A stretch of DNA of 64,000 nt, taken from the NCBI RefSeq assembly GCF_014696435.1, contig NZ_JACJQG010000007.1, positions 62,001 through 126,000 on the forward strand, written 5' to 3'. This document shows, piece after piece, positions 53,678-62,614 of this stretch. The notes under the pieces are model-generated. The model had not been told where the DNA came from and searched no databases. It worked only from the letters and a program-made list of their open reading frames with translations. This DNA comes from Calothrix anomala FACHB-343. GTDB taxonomy: Bacteria > Cyanobacteriota > Cyanobacteriia > Cyanobacteriales > Nostocaceae. Numbering within the stretch: position 1 is the first letter of the stretch; each line of letters starts with the position of its first letter. The position numbers were made by a program, and so were the translations under genes.

Positions 53678-55027
53678 ATGGTCAAAATAGTTACACGTAA
53701 ATCTTTAGGCGTACAAAATGTTTACGATATTGGCGTAGAGCAAGACCATAATTTTGCGATTGAAAATGGTTTTATTGCTTCTAATTGTTTTAATAAATCT
53801 CACTCTACTGCTTACGGTTATGTAACTTATCAAACAGCATATTTAAAAGCTAATTATCCTTTAGAATATATGGCCGCTTTGTTGACGGCTAATAGTGGCG
53901 ATACTGACAAGGTGCAAAAATATATCGCTACTTGTATCAGTATGAACATTCAAATTGAGCCGCCAGATATTAATCGCTCTGGGGTAGATTTTACACCAGC
54001 AGGCAACAAAATATTATTCGGTTTTTCGGCGGTGCGCAATGTGGGACAAAATGCGATCGCTTCTATTTTAGAAGCCAGAGAGGAAGGTGGTGAGTTTAAA
54101 TCTTTAGGTGATTTTTGCGATCGCATTGATTTACGTGCTGTTAACAAGCGGACTTTGGAATCCCTGATATCTTGCGGTGCTTTCGACAAAATCCAATCTA
54201 ACCGTCACCAGCTAACTCAAGACTTACCACTAGTGTATGATTGGGCACAATCTCGCGCTAAAGACAGATCTAGCGGTCAAGGTAGTATTTTTGACTTGTT
54301 AGGCGGGTTTTCTGCTGGTAGTGAGAAAAAAGCGAATAATGCTTTTGAAATTGCACCGAAAGCTCAAGCTGTGGAAGATTTTCCACCACAGAAAAAATTA
54401 CAAATGGAAAAAGAACTTTTGGGGTTTTATGTGTCAGATCATCCCCTGAAAGCTCTTAAACAACCATCTTCAGTACTCGCGCCAATTAATCTTTCTCAGC
54501 TTGGCGAACAAAGGGAAGATACACTGCTTTGTGCGGTTGTCATGCTCAATAATGTGAAAAAAGTGATGACCAAAAAAGGCGATCCAATGGCTATTTTACA
54601 AATCGAAGATTTAACTACTCAATCAGAAGCAGTAGTTTTTCCCAAAACCTACGAACGGATTAGTTCTCTACTCGTAGTTGATGCGAGATTAATTATTTGG
54701 GGAAAAGTAGATCGCCGCGAAGACCAAACACAATTGATTGTGGAAGATGCGGAAGTAGTTGATACTGTCAAAATGGTGATGGTAGAACTCACTCCTTCTC
54801 AAGCAGTCAATATTGAAGAACGCGATCGTTTAAGAAGCGTTTTAAAAGAACAATCAGGAGACAAAGATAAAGCGAAAATCCCTGTAATTGGCGTAGTTAA
54901 AGATGGAAATTCTCGACAACTTGTCCGATTTGGTCGTCAATTTTGGGTACAAGATTCTCTCAGTACCGTGATCGCTCTGCAAAATGCTAGATTCCCAGCA
55001 CATATTAAACCGCTAACAGGTAGTTAA
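53678..55027 (+). CDS. dnaE: DNA polymerase III alpha, C-terminal half, with split-intein C-fragment
   Basis: A 449-residue protein. Residues 1-36 are the C-terminal half of the cyanobacterial split DnaE intein, ending D-H-N-F...I-A-S-N36; the next residues C37-F-N are the expected +1 extein start. By trans-splicing, the IntN half encoded with DnaE-N elsewhere joins to give the full polymerase, with N36 and C37 as key residues. The extein (37-449) carries F-N-K-S-H-S-T-A-Y-G, the helix-hairpin-helix region and an OB fold (L-C-A-V-V-M-L-N-N). DnaE-N is not in this window, as expected of an unlinked split gene. Confidence 0.97.
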   Translation: MVKIVTRKSLGVQNVYDIGVEQDHNFAIENGFIASNCFNKSHSTAYGYVTYQTAYLKANYPLEYMAALLTANSGDTDKVQKYIATCISMNIQIEPPDINRSGVDFTPAGNKILFGFSAVRNVGQNAIASILEAREEGGEFKSLGDFCDRIDLRAVNKRTLESLISCGAFDKIQSNRHQLTQDLPLVYDWAQSRAKDRSSGQGSIFDLLGGFSAGSEKKANNAFEIAPKAQAVEDFPPQKKLQMEKELLGFYVSDHPLKALKQPSSVLAPINLSQLGEQREDTLLCAVVMLNNVKKVMTKKGDPMAILQIEDLTTQSEAVVFPKTYERISSLLVVDARLIIWGKVDRREDQTQLIVEDAEVVDTVKMVMVELTPSQAVNIEERDRLRSVLKEQSGDKDKAKIPVIGVVKDGNSRQLVRFGRQFWVQDSLSTVIALQNARFPAHIKPLTGS

Positions 55028-55070
55028 AGTCAGCTATTCTCCTTTTAAATTACACAATCCATTGTCAGGA

Positions 55071-55122
55071 CTGTTGACTGTTGACTGTTGACTGTTGACT
55101 GTTGACCGTTGACCGTTGACTT
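55071..55122. repeat. STRR heptamer tract (TGTTGAC/CGTTGAC)n
   Basis: About seven copies just after the dnaE stop codon, with a shift from TGTTGAC to CGTTGAC in the last copies. Confidence 0.9.
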
Positions 55123-55307
55123 GTCATTACTTATATTTGCTGAACGAGCTTGACATAACATTTACTACAACGTCAACAGTATATAGCCGGAGACAAAAGC
55201 CCCTGTAGTTGGTTTTTTCCTTACTTATGCGGATGATACTTCCCTAATTAAGTGGTATCTTTTGATGCTATGCCATTTAGGCAATAGTCAGGGGAAGGAG
55301 CTAGGAT

Positions 55308-55853
55308 TTGATGATCGTCAATGATCTACATAAATTTGTCTCATATTGTAAAAGAGTTCAACCCCAAACGTATGAGGATATCAAAAAATTTTTTGAAGGA
55401 GTGATTGTCTTTCCCTATGACAAGGAACTGCTATTGCAAGCCTATTTATTTTTAAATATCAAAACCTTATTTCCTTCATGTACTGAATTACTGCTATTTG
55501 AAAAATCGCCAATTGCAGATTATACAGATTTGGGTAAATGTGATTTCGTTTACCTAACAAATCGGGGTAATATACTTTTGATTGAAACTAAATTTATAGA
55601 CACAGAAGCAACAGGAGCAACAGAAAGAAAACGCAGGAACAAGCATAGAAATAAAGTTTTTGAACAAGTTATTACTTTAAAAAGCCGATTTAGTGAATAT
55701 TGGCATATTAGAAATGAGCAATTAGAATGTGGCGTATTTACCACAGATCCAGAAGTAGATTGGCGGGGTAATGGCGTCAACGTAGTCACTAAATCAGTCA
55801 CTATTGAAAATTTAGAGAAATGGCGCAGAAATTATCAAATAATTCGCGATTAA
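55308..55853 (+). CDS. Possible PD-(D/E)xK nuclease-like protein
   Basis: A 181-residue soluble protein. The core C-D-F-V-Y-L-T followed by I-L-L-I-E-T-K-F-I-D (near 78-97) gives D79...E92-x-K94, the usual PD-(D/E)xK arrangement, with an upstream acidic residue (E60). A basic stretch E-R-K-R-R-N-K-H-R-N-K follows. Start codons M1 and M2 are adjacent. No partner methylase is near, so restriction is unlikely; a repair or housekeeping nuclease role is a guess. Confidence 0.6.
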   Translation: MMIVNDLHKFVSYCKRVQPQTYEDIKKFFEGVIVFPYDKELLLQAYLFLNIKTLFPSCTELLLFEKSPIADYTDLGKCDFVYLTNRGNILLIETKFIDTEATGATERKRRNKHRNKVFEQVITLKSRFSEYWHIRNEQLECGVFTTDPEVDWRGNGVNVVTKSVTIENLEKWRRNYQIIRD

Positions 55854-56058
55854 TTATTCAAAATTAATTGCTATTTCTGGTACAACTAGCTGCGAATCAT
55901 TCGTTAATATTTTTATTAATCTCAATATAGAAATTTAACTAAATTTTTTACCTAGAGCAATTTCTCCTAAAACTACCTGTAATTAGTAATTCCTCATACC
56001 TTATACCAATTCTCCAAAATGCAGCAACAGATCCAATCTCAAAAACCCTTGCTACATA

Positions 56059-56108
56059 TGGCTTTCTTAATTTTGAATTTTGAATTTTGAATTTTGAATT
56101 TTGAATTG
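56059..56108. repeat. STRR tract (TTTTGAA)n
   Basis: Six or so copies of the AATTTTG heptamer. The rest of the 55854-56230 stretch is AT-rich and shows no gene. Confidence 0.85.
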
Positions 56109-56230
56109 GTATTACCTGCTCCTAAACTTAGTTTTTCAATAAATATACTTATGTAAAATTTATTACATTTTTTTATCTAGGAAATTAGATTTCCCCTCGG
56201 TTTTCTCAAAAGCCATCACGAATCCGCACG

Positions 56231-56254
56231 CATTTAGTACAAATGTACTAAATG
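56231..56254 (+). promoter_or_regulatory. LexA-type box CATTTAGTAC-AAAT-GTACTAAATG
   Basis: A 24-base palindrome with exact 10-base arms. Its core AGTAC-AAAT-GTACT (56236-56249) fits the cyanobacterial LexA pattern RGTAC-N3-D-GTWC-B. A -10-like TAAAAT follows at about 56260, so a bound repressor would cover the promoter of the next gene. Confidence 0.75.
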
Positions 56255-56299
56255 CTGCTAAAATACCTTCAACGCCAGTTACCCATCATCAGCAACACC

Positions 56300-56728
56300 A
56301 TGAAACCTTACGCAGACAACAACACCAAAGCTGATTTGCACGAAATTGCGCTATTACAGACAAAAACTATATCAACTGCGTTAGCCACAAGAGCGATCGC
56401 GCCATTGCAACTGCCAGAGGATAATCAAGATAATGAGACCGATGCTTTACTAGTGCAAGCACAACGCATCAATCAAATGGCTGCACAGTTAGAAGCAATG
56501 ATTTTAGAGTTCAAGACAACCGCTAGCAAACTCCAAGAAAAAGGTAAGCCATACAAAAGCATTTGCGAGTATTTACCAATTAGCGTTCCTTGGGTAATCC
56601 AGAAGCAAGATCGGTCATTTATCTTTACAATGCAAAAAGTAGATATCTTTAAAGCCGAAAGACAAGCAGCACAGCTAGCACAGCAACTACGTCAGCATAG
56701 CAAAATTAAAGAAGAGCGATCGCACTAA
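56300..56728 (+). CDS. Hypothetical helical protein behind a LexA-type box
   Basis: A 142-residue soluble protein from the ATG at 56300. The frame extends to an ATG at 56252, but that start lies on the LexA-type palindrome and promoter, so the later one is preferred. It is largely helical: a Gln/Ala-rich coiled segment (A-Q-R-I-N-Q-M-A-A-Q-L-E-A), then K-P-Y-K-S-I-C-E-Y-L-P-I-S-V-P-W-V and a second coiled segment near the C-terminus. Family unknown. If the box works, the gene would be induced by DNA damage or redox stress. Confidence 0.6.
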   Translation: MKPYADNNTKADLHEIALLQTKTISTALATRAIAPLQLPEDNQDNETDALLVQAQRINQMAAQLEAMILEFKTTASKLQEKGKPYKSICEYLPISVPWVIQKQDRSFIFTMQKVDIFKAERQAAQLAQQLRQHSKIKEERSH

Positions 56729-56992
56729 CATTACCACTGACCATTGACCATTGACAAATCTTAAAGATCCGAAATCATAACTATCGCCCAACCGATAAAC
56801 TGTAAAAGTTATGCTGTTTTACAGTGGTAATAGATAATTCTTGTTTAAAGTCTCTAGCACCACGAGCCTTTGTAGTTGGCAAATTTACTGTCAAAGCACA
56901 AAGGCGAAACTACCTAATAGCTGCACTTAGAAAAACAATCCTAGTGCAATATCAGGGGTAATAAATCAGCAAATCAAACAGTCAAGGAAAAA

Positions 56993-57343
56993 ATGTTAAG
57001 GACTCTTTTGGTAATCGCCATTGGTTTCTTACCTTCCCTGTTCTCCCTGTGGGTAATCCGCAAAACTCATTTGCGGACACGTTTAAGAATGAGACAAGCA
57101 GCCATGAATGTCTCAGGGATGCGGGTTAGACAAAATATCAGGTCTATTGAAGGCGATACTGGCGGCAGCCTCTCTGGGGAACGCTATTATTTAGAAGGGG
57201 TTGGTTACTTAGTTGGTGACATCAGCTGCAAATTCAATGCTAGATCCGGCTATATCCGTTGCGCTGTCAACCCCGATGGGCCTTGTCAGGGATGTCGTCA
57301 CTACGAACCAAAAGAATTAGCTGGGAGCGAACAGAGAACGTAA
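56993..57343 (+). CDS. Small membrane-anchored protein, DUF6464-like
   Basis: A 116-residue protein with an N-terminal TM helix (about 3-22), a basic juxtamembrane stretch (R-K-T-H-L-R-T-R-L-R-M-R) and a C-terminal domain with C85, C95, C103 and C106 (the last two as C-Q-G-C), which may bind a metal. The end F-N-A-R-S-G-Y-I-R-C-A-V-N-P resembles the cyanobacterial DUF6464 group. Function unknown. The ATG follows a GTCAAGGAAAAA site. Confidence 0.65.
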   Translation: MLRTLLVIAIGFLPSLFSLWVIRKTHLRTRLRMRQAAMNVSGMRVRQNIRSIEGDTGGSLSGERYYLEGVGYLVGDISCKFNARSGYIRCAVNPDGPCQGCRHYEPKELAGSEQRT

Positions 57344-57506
57344 AAATCAGCTTTACCCTATTGATTTCAGGCTATGCACTCTCCCAAAAATGTGTCAAAC
57401 TGACTCTAAATTTCGTCAATTTTTGTTATTAAATAACCAAATATTAGCAGTTATTAATATTTTTTTATCAACAATTAAGGGAACTCCAAAAAATAAATTA
57501 TGCCAA

Positions 57507-57537
57507 ATTGTAGGGGCGGGGTAACCCCGCCCCTACG
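57507..57537. repeat. REP hairpin GTAGGGGCGGGGT/ACCCCGCCCCTAC
   Basis: Near-perfect 13-base arms; the only structure in the 57344-57666 gap. A variant is at about 39396-39420. Confidence 0.85.
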
Positions 57538-57666
57538 AGTTGCGGATGTGGTAAGTTAATGATTAGAATATTTTTTTATTTGGAAGTCTCTAATAGGCGA
57601 TCAATAACATTGGCTCAAATATAAATATAATACTGTCCTTTCAGTTTATTACTACTATTAAAAAAT

Positions 57667-58113
57667 ATGACAATTTATTTTTATACTGTTGGCGAAGAAT
57701 ATGGTTGTTTTTCCAACTTTTCACGCCACGGTTTTGAATTAGATGGCTTGTATTGGTTTACTAGCGAGCATTATTTTCAAGCACAAAAATTTATTGGTAC
57801 TGACCATGTAGAACAAATCCGGTTAGTTAAAAGCCCTAAAGAAGCAGCAAAAATGGGTCGCGAACGCAGTCGTCCTCTCAGAAAGGATTGGGAACAAGTT
57901 AAAGATGATGTGATGAGAAAAGCTGTACTGCAAAAATTTACTACCCATACAGATATTAGAGAAATTTTACTTTCTACAGGTAATGAAGAAATTATTGAAA
58001 ACTCCCCGATAGATTTTTACTGGGGTTGTGGTGCTGATGGTAGTGGTAAAAATATGTTGGGAATAATTTTAATGGAGGTGAGAGAAAAACTTCGTTTAGT
58101 TACAACAATTTAG
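57667..58113 (+). CDS. NADAR family protein (YbiA-like)
   Basis: A 148-residue protein with the family features G-C-F-S-N-F near the N-terminus, W-F-T-S-E-H-Y-F-Q-A-Q-K-F, and the C-terminal Y-W-G-C-G and G-K-N-M-L-G-I-I-L-M. Members are N-glycosidases: E. coli YbiA acts on riboflavin-pathway intermediates, and other members remove ADP-ribose from guanine in nucleic acids. Which applies here cannot be told. No DarT-like toxin gene is in the neighbourhood. Confidence 0.9.
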   Translation: MTIYFYTVGEEYGCFSNFSRHGFELDGLYWFTSEHYFQAQKFIGTDHVEQIRLVKSPKEAAKMGRERSRPLRKDWEQVKDDVMRKAVLQKFTTHTDIREILLSTGNEEIIENSPIDFYWGCGADGSGKNMLGIILMEVREKLRLVTTI

Positions 58114-58224
58114 GGGTGAAAATGTAATTTTACGGACGAATTCGTAGAAAATTAGACTGAGTGAAGATTTACTGACTATTTTGGGCATACTAGACATATC
58201 AGCGAACTTAATAGGACTTGGTCG

Positions 58225-59319
58225 ATGTCTACAGGCGGATGGAATCCTGACTTTCAGAAAAAAGATCCTTTAAATATTCCCAAAAAATCCGGGAAATTAA
58301 AGCAGCAAAACACCATTACCCATGATTTTGACCAAGCTTCGCCAGAAGATATTACTCTTTACGAAGAAAGTAACCATCAGTTATCAGAAGCATCTCAACT
58401 ACTGCGACAAGGAGTAAAACAGCAAAAAGCTGGTGATTTAACCGCAGCAATTAAGACTTTAGAAGCATCTTTTGTGCTATTTCAAGCCGCAGGCCATTCT
58501 CCTAGACAAGAACAGGTATTATCTTTATTAGCATTAATAGCTTATACAGTAGGAGACTACCAAAAAACTATTTCCTATTGTCAACAATGTTTATCCTTGA
58601 TGGGAGAAGAATCAGATATATCCTTGCGGATACAAGTGCTTTCCCATTTAGGAAATTCTTACCGTCACATCAACAATTATGAACAAGCTATTAAGTTTTT
58701 AGAAGAAAGTTTGCAAATTACTCAGCAACAGTCAGACAAGCGTAGTCAAGTCGCAGCTTTAAATAATCTGGGTTTATTGTATAAAGCCTTAGGTAACTTG
58801 GAACAGGCGATTAATTATCAAGAACAGAGTTTAACAATTGTTCAAGAACTGCAAGATCGTTGGGGTGAGGAACAAGTACTCAAAAATTTAGGTAATGCAT
58901 GGTATGCATTAGATGATTACACAAAAGCGATCGCATATTATGAAAAGTGTGTAGTCTTATGCCGTTCTTTGAAAAATCTGCGTAGTGCTGTACATGTCCT
59001 GAAAAATCTAGGTAATGCTTGCTATGCTTTAAGCGATTATGCCAAAGCCATGATTTATTACGAAGAACGATTGCAAGTAGCCAGAGAACTTCAAGACAAG
59101 CGCAGTGAAGAACAGTCTTTAGGAAGTTTAGGAGTAGCTTGTGAGGCTTTAGGCGATTATAACAAAGCGATCGCCTATCACGAACAACGTTTATATTTAG
59201 CCAAAGCCCTAAAAGACATTCGCAGTCAAGAACAAGCACTCGCTAGTCTCAAACTTGCTTGTTACGCCTTAGGCGATTATGCCAAAGCCATGCAATATCA
59301 AACAATGGAACCAGAATAA
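58225..59319 (+). CDS. Tandem TPR protein
   Basis: A 364-residue protein with an N-terminal polar stretch (1-60) and seven to eight 40-residue TPR_12-type units, each with A-L-x-D-Y-x-K-A-I-x-Y-(Y/H)-E and x-L-x-N-L-G-x-A. Such Rapsyn/LGN-like repeats bind peptide partners. No effector domain and no signal peptide, unlike the CHAT-linked TPR gene at 38 kb. It lies before the UDG gene but is probably separate. Confidence 0.85.
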   Translation: MSTGGWNPDFQKKDPLNIPKKSGKLKQQNTITHDFDQASPEDITLYEESNHQLSEASQLLRQGVKQQKAGDLTAAIKTLEASFVLFQAAGHSPRQEQVLSLLALIAYTVGDYQKTISYCQQCLSLMGEESDISLRIQVLSHLGNSYRHINNYEQAIKFLEESLQITQQQSDKRSQVAALNNLGLLYKALGNLEQAINYQEQSLTIVQELQDRWGEEQVLKNLGNAWYALDDYTKAIAYYEKCVVLCRSLKNLRSAVHVLKNLGNACYALSDYAKAMIYYEERLQVARELQDKRSEEQSLGSLGVACEALGDYNKAIAYHEQRLYLAKALKDIRSQEQALASLKLACYALGDYAKAMQYQTMEPE

Positions 59320-59461
59320 TTCTGGCTCTCCAAACAATCTCACATCTCTCTCCCCTAGCCCCTAGCCCCTATTTTCAACACAGACAACTGATACAATAAA
59401 GGTTTGGTAAATATTGCCCGCAAATTTCACAGGCGCGACTTACCCCCAAGTTCAGATTGTC

Positions 59462-60145
59462 ATGAGCAACGAAACCCAACTCAGTCTATTTGACGAATCC
59501 AGCTTTAACCAAAAAAACCTAATTCCTACAGACGCCAAAATTCCCATACCTTCTAATACATATTCCGACATGACTGAGTTGGCACAACACTGCAATCAGT
59601 GCCGCCGTTGTGGATTAGGAGACAACCGTACTCATGCAGTCGTAGGGCGTGGAAACCTCAAAGCACAGATTATGGTTGTTGGGGAAGCACCAGGTCAAAA
59701 TGAAGACGAAACAGGTTTACCCTTTGTCGGCAAATCTGGGCAGTTATTAGAGAAAATTTTAGCATCTGTTCATCTCAGTACAGAGCATGATGTATACATT
59801 TGTAACATCAACAAATGCCGCCCACCAGAGAATCGGGTTCCGACTACTGAAGAAATGACAGCTTGTTTGCCTTATTTATTAGAACAAATTCGCCTGGTAG
59901 ATCCAAAAATTATTCTGTTAACTGGTGCCACTGCTGTTAAAGGTTTAACTGGTGATAAACGCGGGATTACGAAAATTCGCGGGCAGTGGATCGAGTGGCA
60001 AGGGCGTTTGTGTATGCCAATTTTCCACCCTTCCTATCTACTGCGTAACCCTTCCAGAGAAGTAAATAGTCCAAAATGGCTCATGTGGCAAGATATACAA
60101 GCTGTACGTGCCAAGTACGACGAAATCACAGGTAGTAACAAATAG
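59462..60145 (+). CDS. Family 4 uracil-DNA glycosylase
   Basis: A 227-residue enzyme from the ATG at 59462; the frame also opens at an upstream TTG, which is less likely. It has V-V-G-E-A-P-G-Q-N-E-D (72-82), N-I-N-K-C-R-P-P (115-122) and the C-terminal F-H-P-S-Y-L-L-R. Cysteines C47, C50, C119 and C135 have the spacing of the [4Fe-4S] ligands in thermophile family-4 enzymes. It removes uracil from DNA. The N-terminal 35 residues contain a Q-L-S-L-F motif, which resembles a clamp-binding QLxLF sequence. Confidence 0.92.
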   Translation: MSNETQLSLFDESSFNQKNLIPTDAKIPIPSNTYSDMTELAQHCNQCRRCGLGDNRTHAVVGRGNLKAQIMVVGEAPGQNEDETGLPFVGKSGQLLEKILASVHLSTEHDVYICNINKCRPPENRVPTTEEMTACLPYLLEQIRLVDPKIILLTGATAVKGLTGDKRGITKIRGQWIEWQGRLCMPIFHPSYLLRNPSREVNSPKWLMWQDIQAVRAKYDEITGSNK

Positions 60146-60173
60146 CCAACAACATAGAATTGGCAATTGAAAT

Positions 60174-60200
60174 AGTCAACAGTCAACAGTCAACAGTCAG
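60174..60200. repeat. STRR heptamer tract (AGTCAAC)3
   Basis: Three copies in the 60146-60366 gap, followed by an inverted pair GTAGGGGCGGGTT (about 60200) / AACCCGCCCGTAC (about 60251). Confidence 0.8.
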
Positions 60201-60366
60201 TAGGGGCGGGTTTATTGAGAATAATCGTTGCTCAGTGAGGATATTTGTGAACCCGCCCGTACAGTTGTCATCAGTCAACATTCATCAGTCAACAGTTATT
60301 TCTCGTGATACAGGACAAGTCAGACTCAATTAGGGCAATCTAAGAGTAGTAGAAATATCGTAAATT

Positions 60367-60777
60367 ATGGACGCAGCTAAACGCCTTGCTACTCTCAACC
60401 GCATCCGCAAACTCAGTCGCCTGATGGATACATCTATACGCATTCCTGGTATAGGTTTTCGTATAGGAATAGACCCGATTATTGGGTTGATTCCTGGTGC
60501 AGGTGATTTAATTAGTACAGGGTTTTCAGCTTACATCATATTTTTAGCCACACGCTTTGGTCTACCACACCGAGATTTAGCGAAAATGATATTTAATGTA
60601 GGTTTAGAGGCGGTTGTTGGTACTGTGCCTTTGGTAGGTGATTTGTTTGACGCTTTCTATAAATCTAATATTCGTAATTTAGAAATTTTAGAGCAACATT
60701 TAACAGTCGTTGAACCGGAAATTGCCACAGTCCCTGTAGAAAATTACGCCATTAAAAGCTCAACTGCTTCTTCCTAG
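60367..60777 (+). CDS. DUF4112 family membrane protein
   Basis: A 136-residue protein with L-M-D-T-S-I-R-I-P-G-I-G-F-R-I-G-I-D-P-I-I-G-L-I-P-G-A-G-D, the start of the DUF4112 family, a hydrophobic segment (about 42-62) and V-G-T-V-P-L-V-G-D-L-F-D-A-F-Y-K in the second repeat-like half. The two I-P-G-A-G-D and V-P-L-V-G-D motifs look like an internal duplication. Function unknown. Confidence 0.88.
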   Translation: MDAAKRLATLNRIRKLSRLMDTSIRIPGIGFRIGIDPIIGLIPGAGDLISTGFSAYIIFLATRFGLPHRDLAKMIFNVGLEAVVGTVPLVGDLFDAFYKSNIRNLEILEQHLTVVEPEIATVPVENYAIKSSTASS

Positions 60778-61508
60778 TTCAGCAAATACACTCACCCTAT
60801 TGGACACATTACAAACTGGCTGATTGCAAGGTCTAAGGTAATAACTATTACGGTACTATAAGATACAAGAAGGTTAGAAAAAGTCCTAGCTCCGGCCTTT
60901 ACTTACAAAAACTGAACTTGAATGTATCCAGCAACCTCACATAACTGTGGGGTTGTTCTTTAGGCAGAAAATTTGATAGATAGATTGATCGGGTTGGGGT
61001 TTAGGTACGAAAATCTATATAGTTTGGTTTATTCACACCGATTTACTTATTTAATAAATATTAATTATTTCGATGGGTAATACCAAACCTACAAAGTTTT
61101 AATCTGCTATAAAAGCTAATGGGAAGTTATGGCTCTTTCTTGTTAGCTATCAGAGCCATCAAATATTTCTTACTGGGGTATTTTTTATTAGGGTTAACCT
61201 CTGCGTAACTGAATGAAGCTAGAAGTTAATCAAAATTAGAAAAAATGTGACAGTTGGGTATAAGCATAAAATTATAACTTAAGCATAAATTAGCAAAAAG
61301 CTTAATTTATCTAAGCACCAGGATGCCAAGGACGCCAAGAATTTGTTGAGCGTGTATAAGTTATAGAAATATTTTCTATGCATAATTTTATGTGCTATGG
61401 GATATCATCTTCGTAGTATGAGTTAACCCTCCTAAAAATTTTTTATGCAACTGTACCGCTCGCTATATTTTTAAAACTAGGAAATAAATTTGAGGAACTC
61501 GTGAGGAA
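60778..61508. other. 731-base intergenic region with hairpins
   Basis: No credible gene. Hairpins lie at about 60942-60968 (CAACCTCACA/TGTGGGGTTG) and about 61132-61158 (TGGCTCT/AGAGCCA). A small RNA is possible but not supported by any known family. The pentapeptide gene start at its 3' end has GTGAGGAA as ribosome binding site. Confidence 0.4.
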
Positions 61509-61898
61509 ATGACTGAAAAAAATACGCAACAACCCATTAATACTGTAGCTGGTATCTTAGAAGGCTACGCATTAGGACACCGTAGCTTTAGTAGGGCAGA
61601 ATTGAGTGATGCTAATTTACAAGGTGCTGACCTCAAAGGTTCTGACTTAAGCTATGCTGACTTGAGCCAAGCTAACTTGAGTGGTGCGAACCTGAGAGGT
61701 TCTGACTTGAGCTTTGCCGATTTGAGTCAGGCGAATCTCCAAGATACTGATTTACGAGGAGCGTTATTATTTTCGGCGAATCTGCGCTCTGCGGATATAA
61801 CAGGAGCAAAGTTTGACAAAGCAGATTGCGATCGCAATACCCATTTTCCCGACAATTTTGACTTAGTTCAGGCGGGCTTGCAAGTTAAGGAAGGTTAA
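61509..61898 (+). CDS. Pentapeptide repeat protein
   Basis: A 129-residue protein. Residues 28-110 contain about sixteen A-(D/N)-L-x-x pentapeptides (A-N-L-Q-G, A-D-L-K-G, S-D-L-S-Y), which fold as a square beta-helix. The N-terminal 25 residues and a short acidic tail are non-repeat. Cyanobacteria have many such proteins, mostly of unknown function. Stem AGACAAAACT/AGTTTTGTCT (61907-61943) follows the stop codon. Confidence 0.9.
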   Translation: MTEKNTQQPINTVAGILEGYALGHRSFSRAELSDANLQGADLKGSDLSYADLSQANLSGANLRGSDLSFADLSQANLQDTDLRGALLFSANLRSADITGAKFDKADCDRNTHFPDNFDLVQAGLQVKEG

Positions 61899-62042
61899 GA
61901 ACTTTCAGACAAAACTTTATCCACAAAGGATCGAGTTTTGTCTAAAAGTGGGTATTGCCTTATACCGCAAAGGTCTACTGTATCAGCCTTTGTTGACAGT
62001 ACCCACTGATTAACAATTCAAAATTCAAAATTAAAGACATTT

Positions 62043-62068
62043 TCAGTCGGGGATTTAAACCCCGACTG
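62043..62068. repeat. Hairpin CAGTCGGGG/CCCCGACTG
   Basis: Exact arms around an A/T-rich loop (ATTTAAA), preceded by AATTCAA units at about 62018-62032. Lies between convergent genes. No T tract. Confidence 0.7.
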
Positions 62069-62138
62069 AAAATGATACTACGTATAGACGCAGGGGTCTT
62101 AAACCCTTTTATTTACGATAAAATTGTTATTTGCGCAT

Positions 62139-62354
62139 TTAACTCAGCCCTAAACAAGCTTTGATCGAATAACCGAAGATTCTAGAAACTTGGCGACGAC
62201 ATATGGGACATTTATTGATATCTGGTTGATCTGGGGTGACATCAATTGGTTGCCAATAAATTTTACTGGTACCATTTGCTGTTATCTCTACTTCCATGCG
62301 GTAACGAATCATCTTCTTGCAAACAAAGCAGGGCTTTTCTGTGTATTGAAGCAT
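62139..62354 (-). CDS. Small zinc-ribbon-like protein
   Basis: A 71-residue protein with C9-F-V-C12 and C49-P-I-C52, two CxxC knuckles that could bind zinc, connected by a beta-rich segment (R-M-E-V-E-I-T-A-N-G-T-S-K-I-Y-W). No known function. The ATG at 62354 is preceded by an ACAGGATTACAG site. Confidence 0.65.
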   Translation of the reverse strand: MLQYTEKPCFVCKKMIRYRMEVEITANGTSKIYWQPIDVTPDQPDINKCPICRRQVSRIFGYSIKACLGLS

Positions 62355-62614
62355 ACTGTAATCCTGTTGTAGCTGAGTAGTCAGTTGATGACTGTGCCAA
62401 TGCTTTTACTGAAGCATTTATCTATCAGCACTTAAAAGAAGCAATATGCAGTTTTTTTAATTATTTTTTAATAATTAACTATTCTATGAATAAATACTCA
62501 TTTTTGCCGATAAACTAATAGCCTTGCACCGAGATAGTGCAAGGCTAAGATGTGGTTCAAGAGTTTATCTTAAATTTGGCAACACTTCCGTACTGAGTAC
62601 GTGCTGATTAAAAT

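Noticed and set aside
55308-55853. Restriction endonuclease
   Set aside because: A D...E-x-K pattern is present but there is no adjacent methylase or specificity gene.
57667-58113. Part of a DarT-DarG-like toxin-antitoxin pair
   Set aside because: NADAR proteins can reverse DNA ADP-ribosylation, but no DarT-like gene lies next to it.
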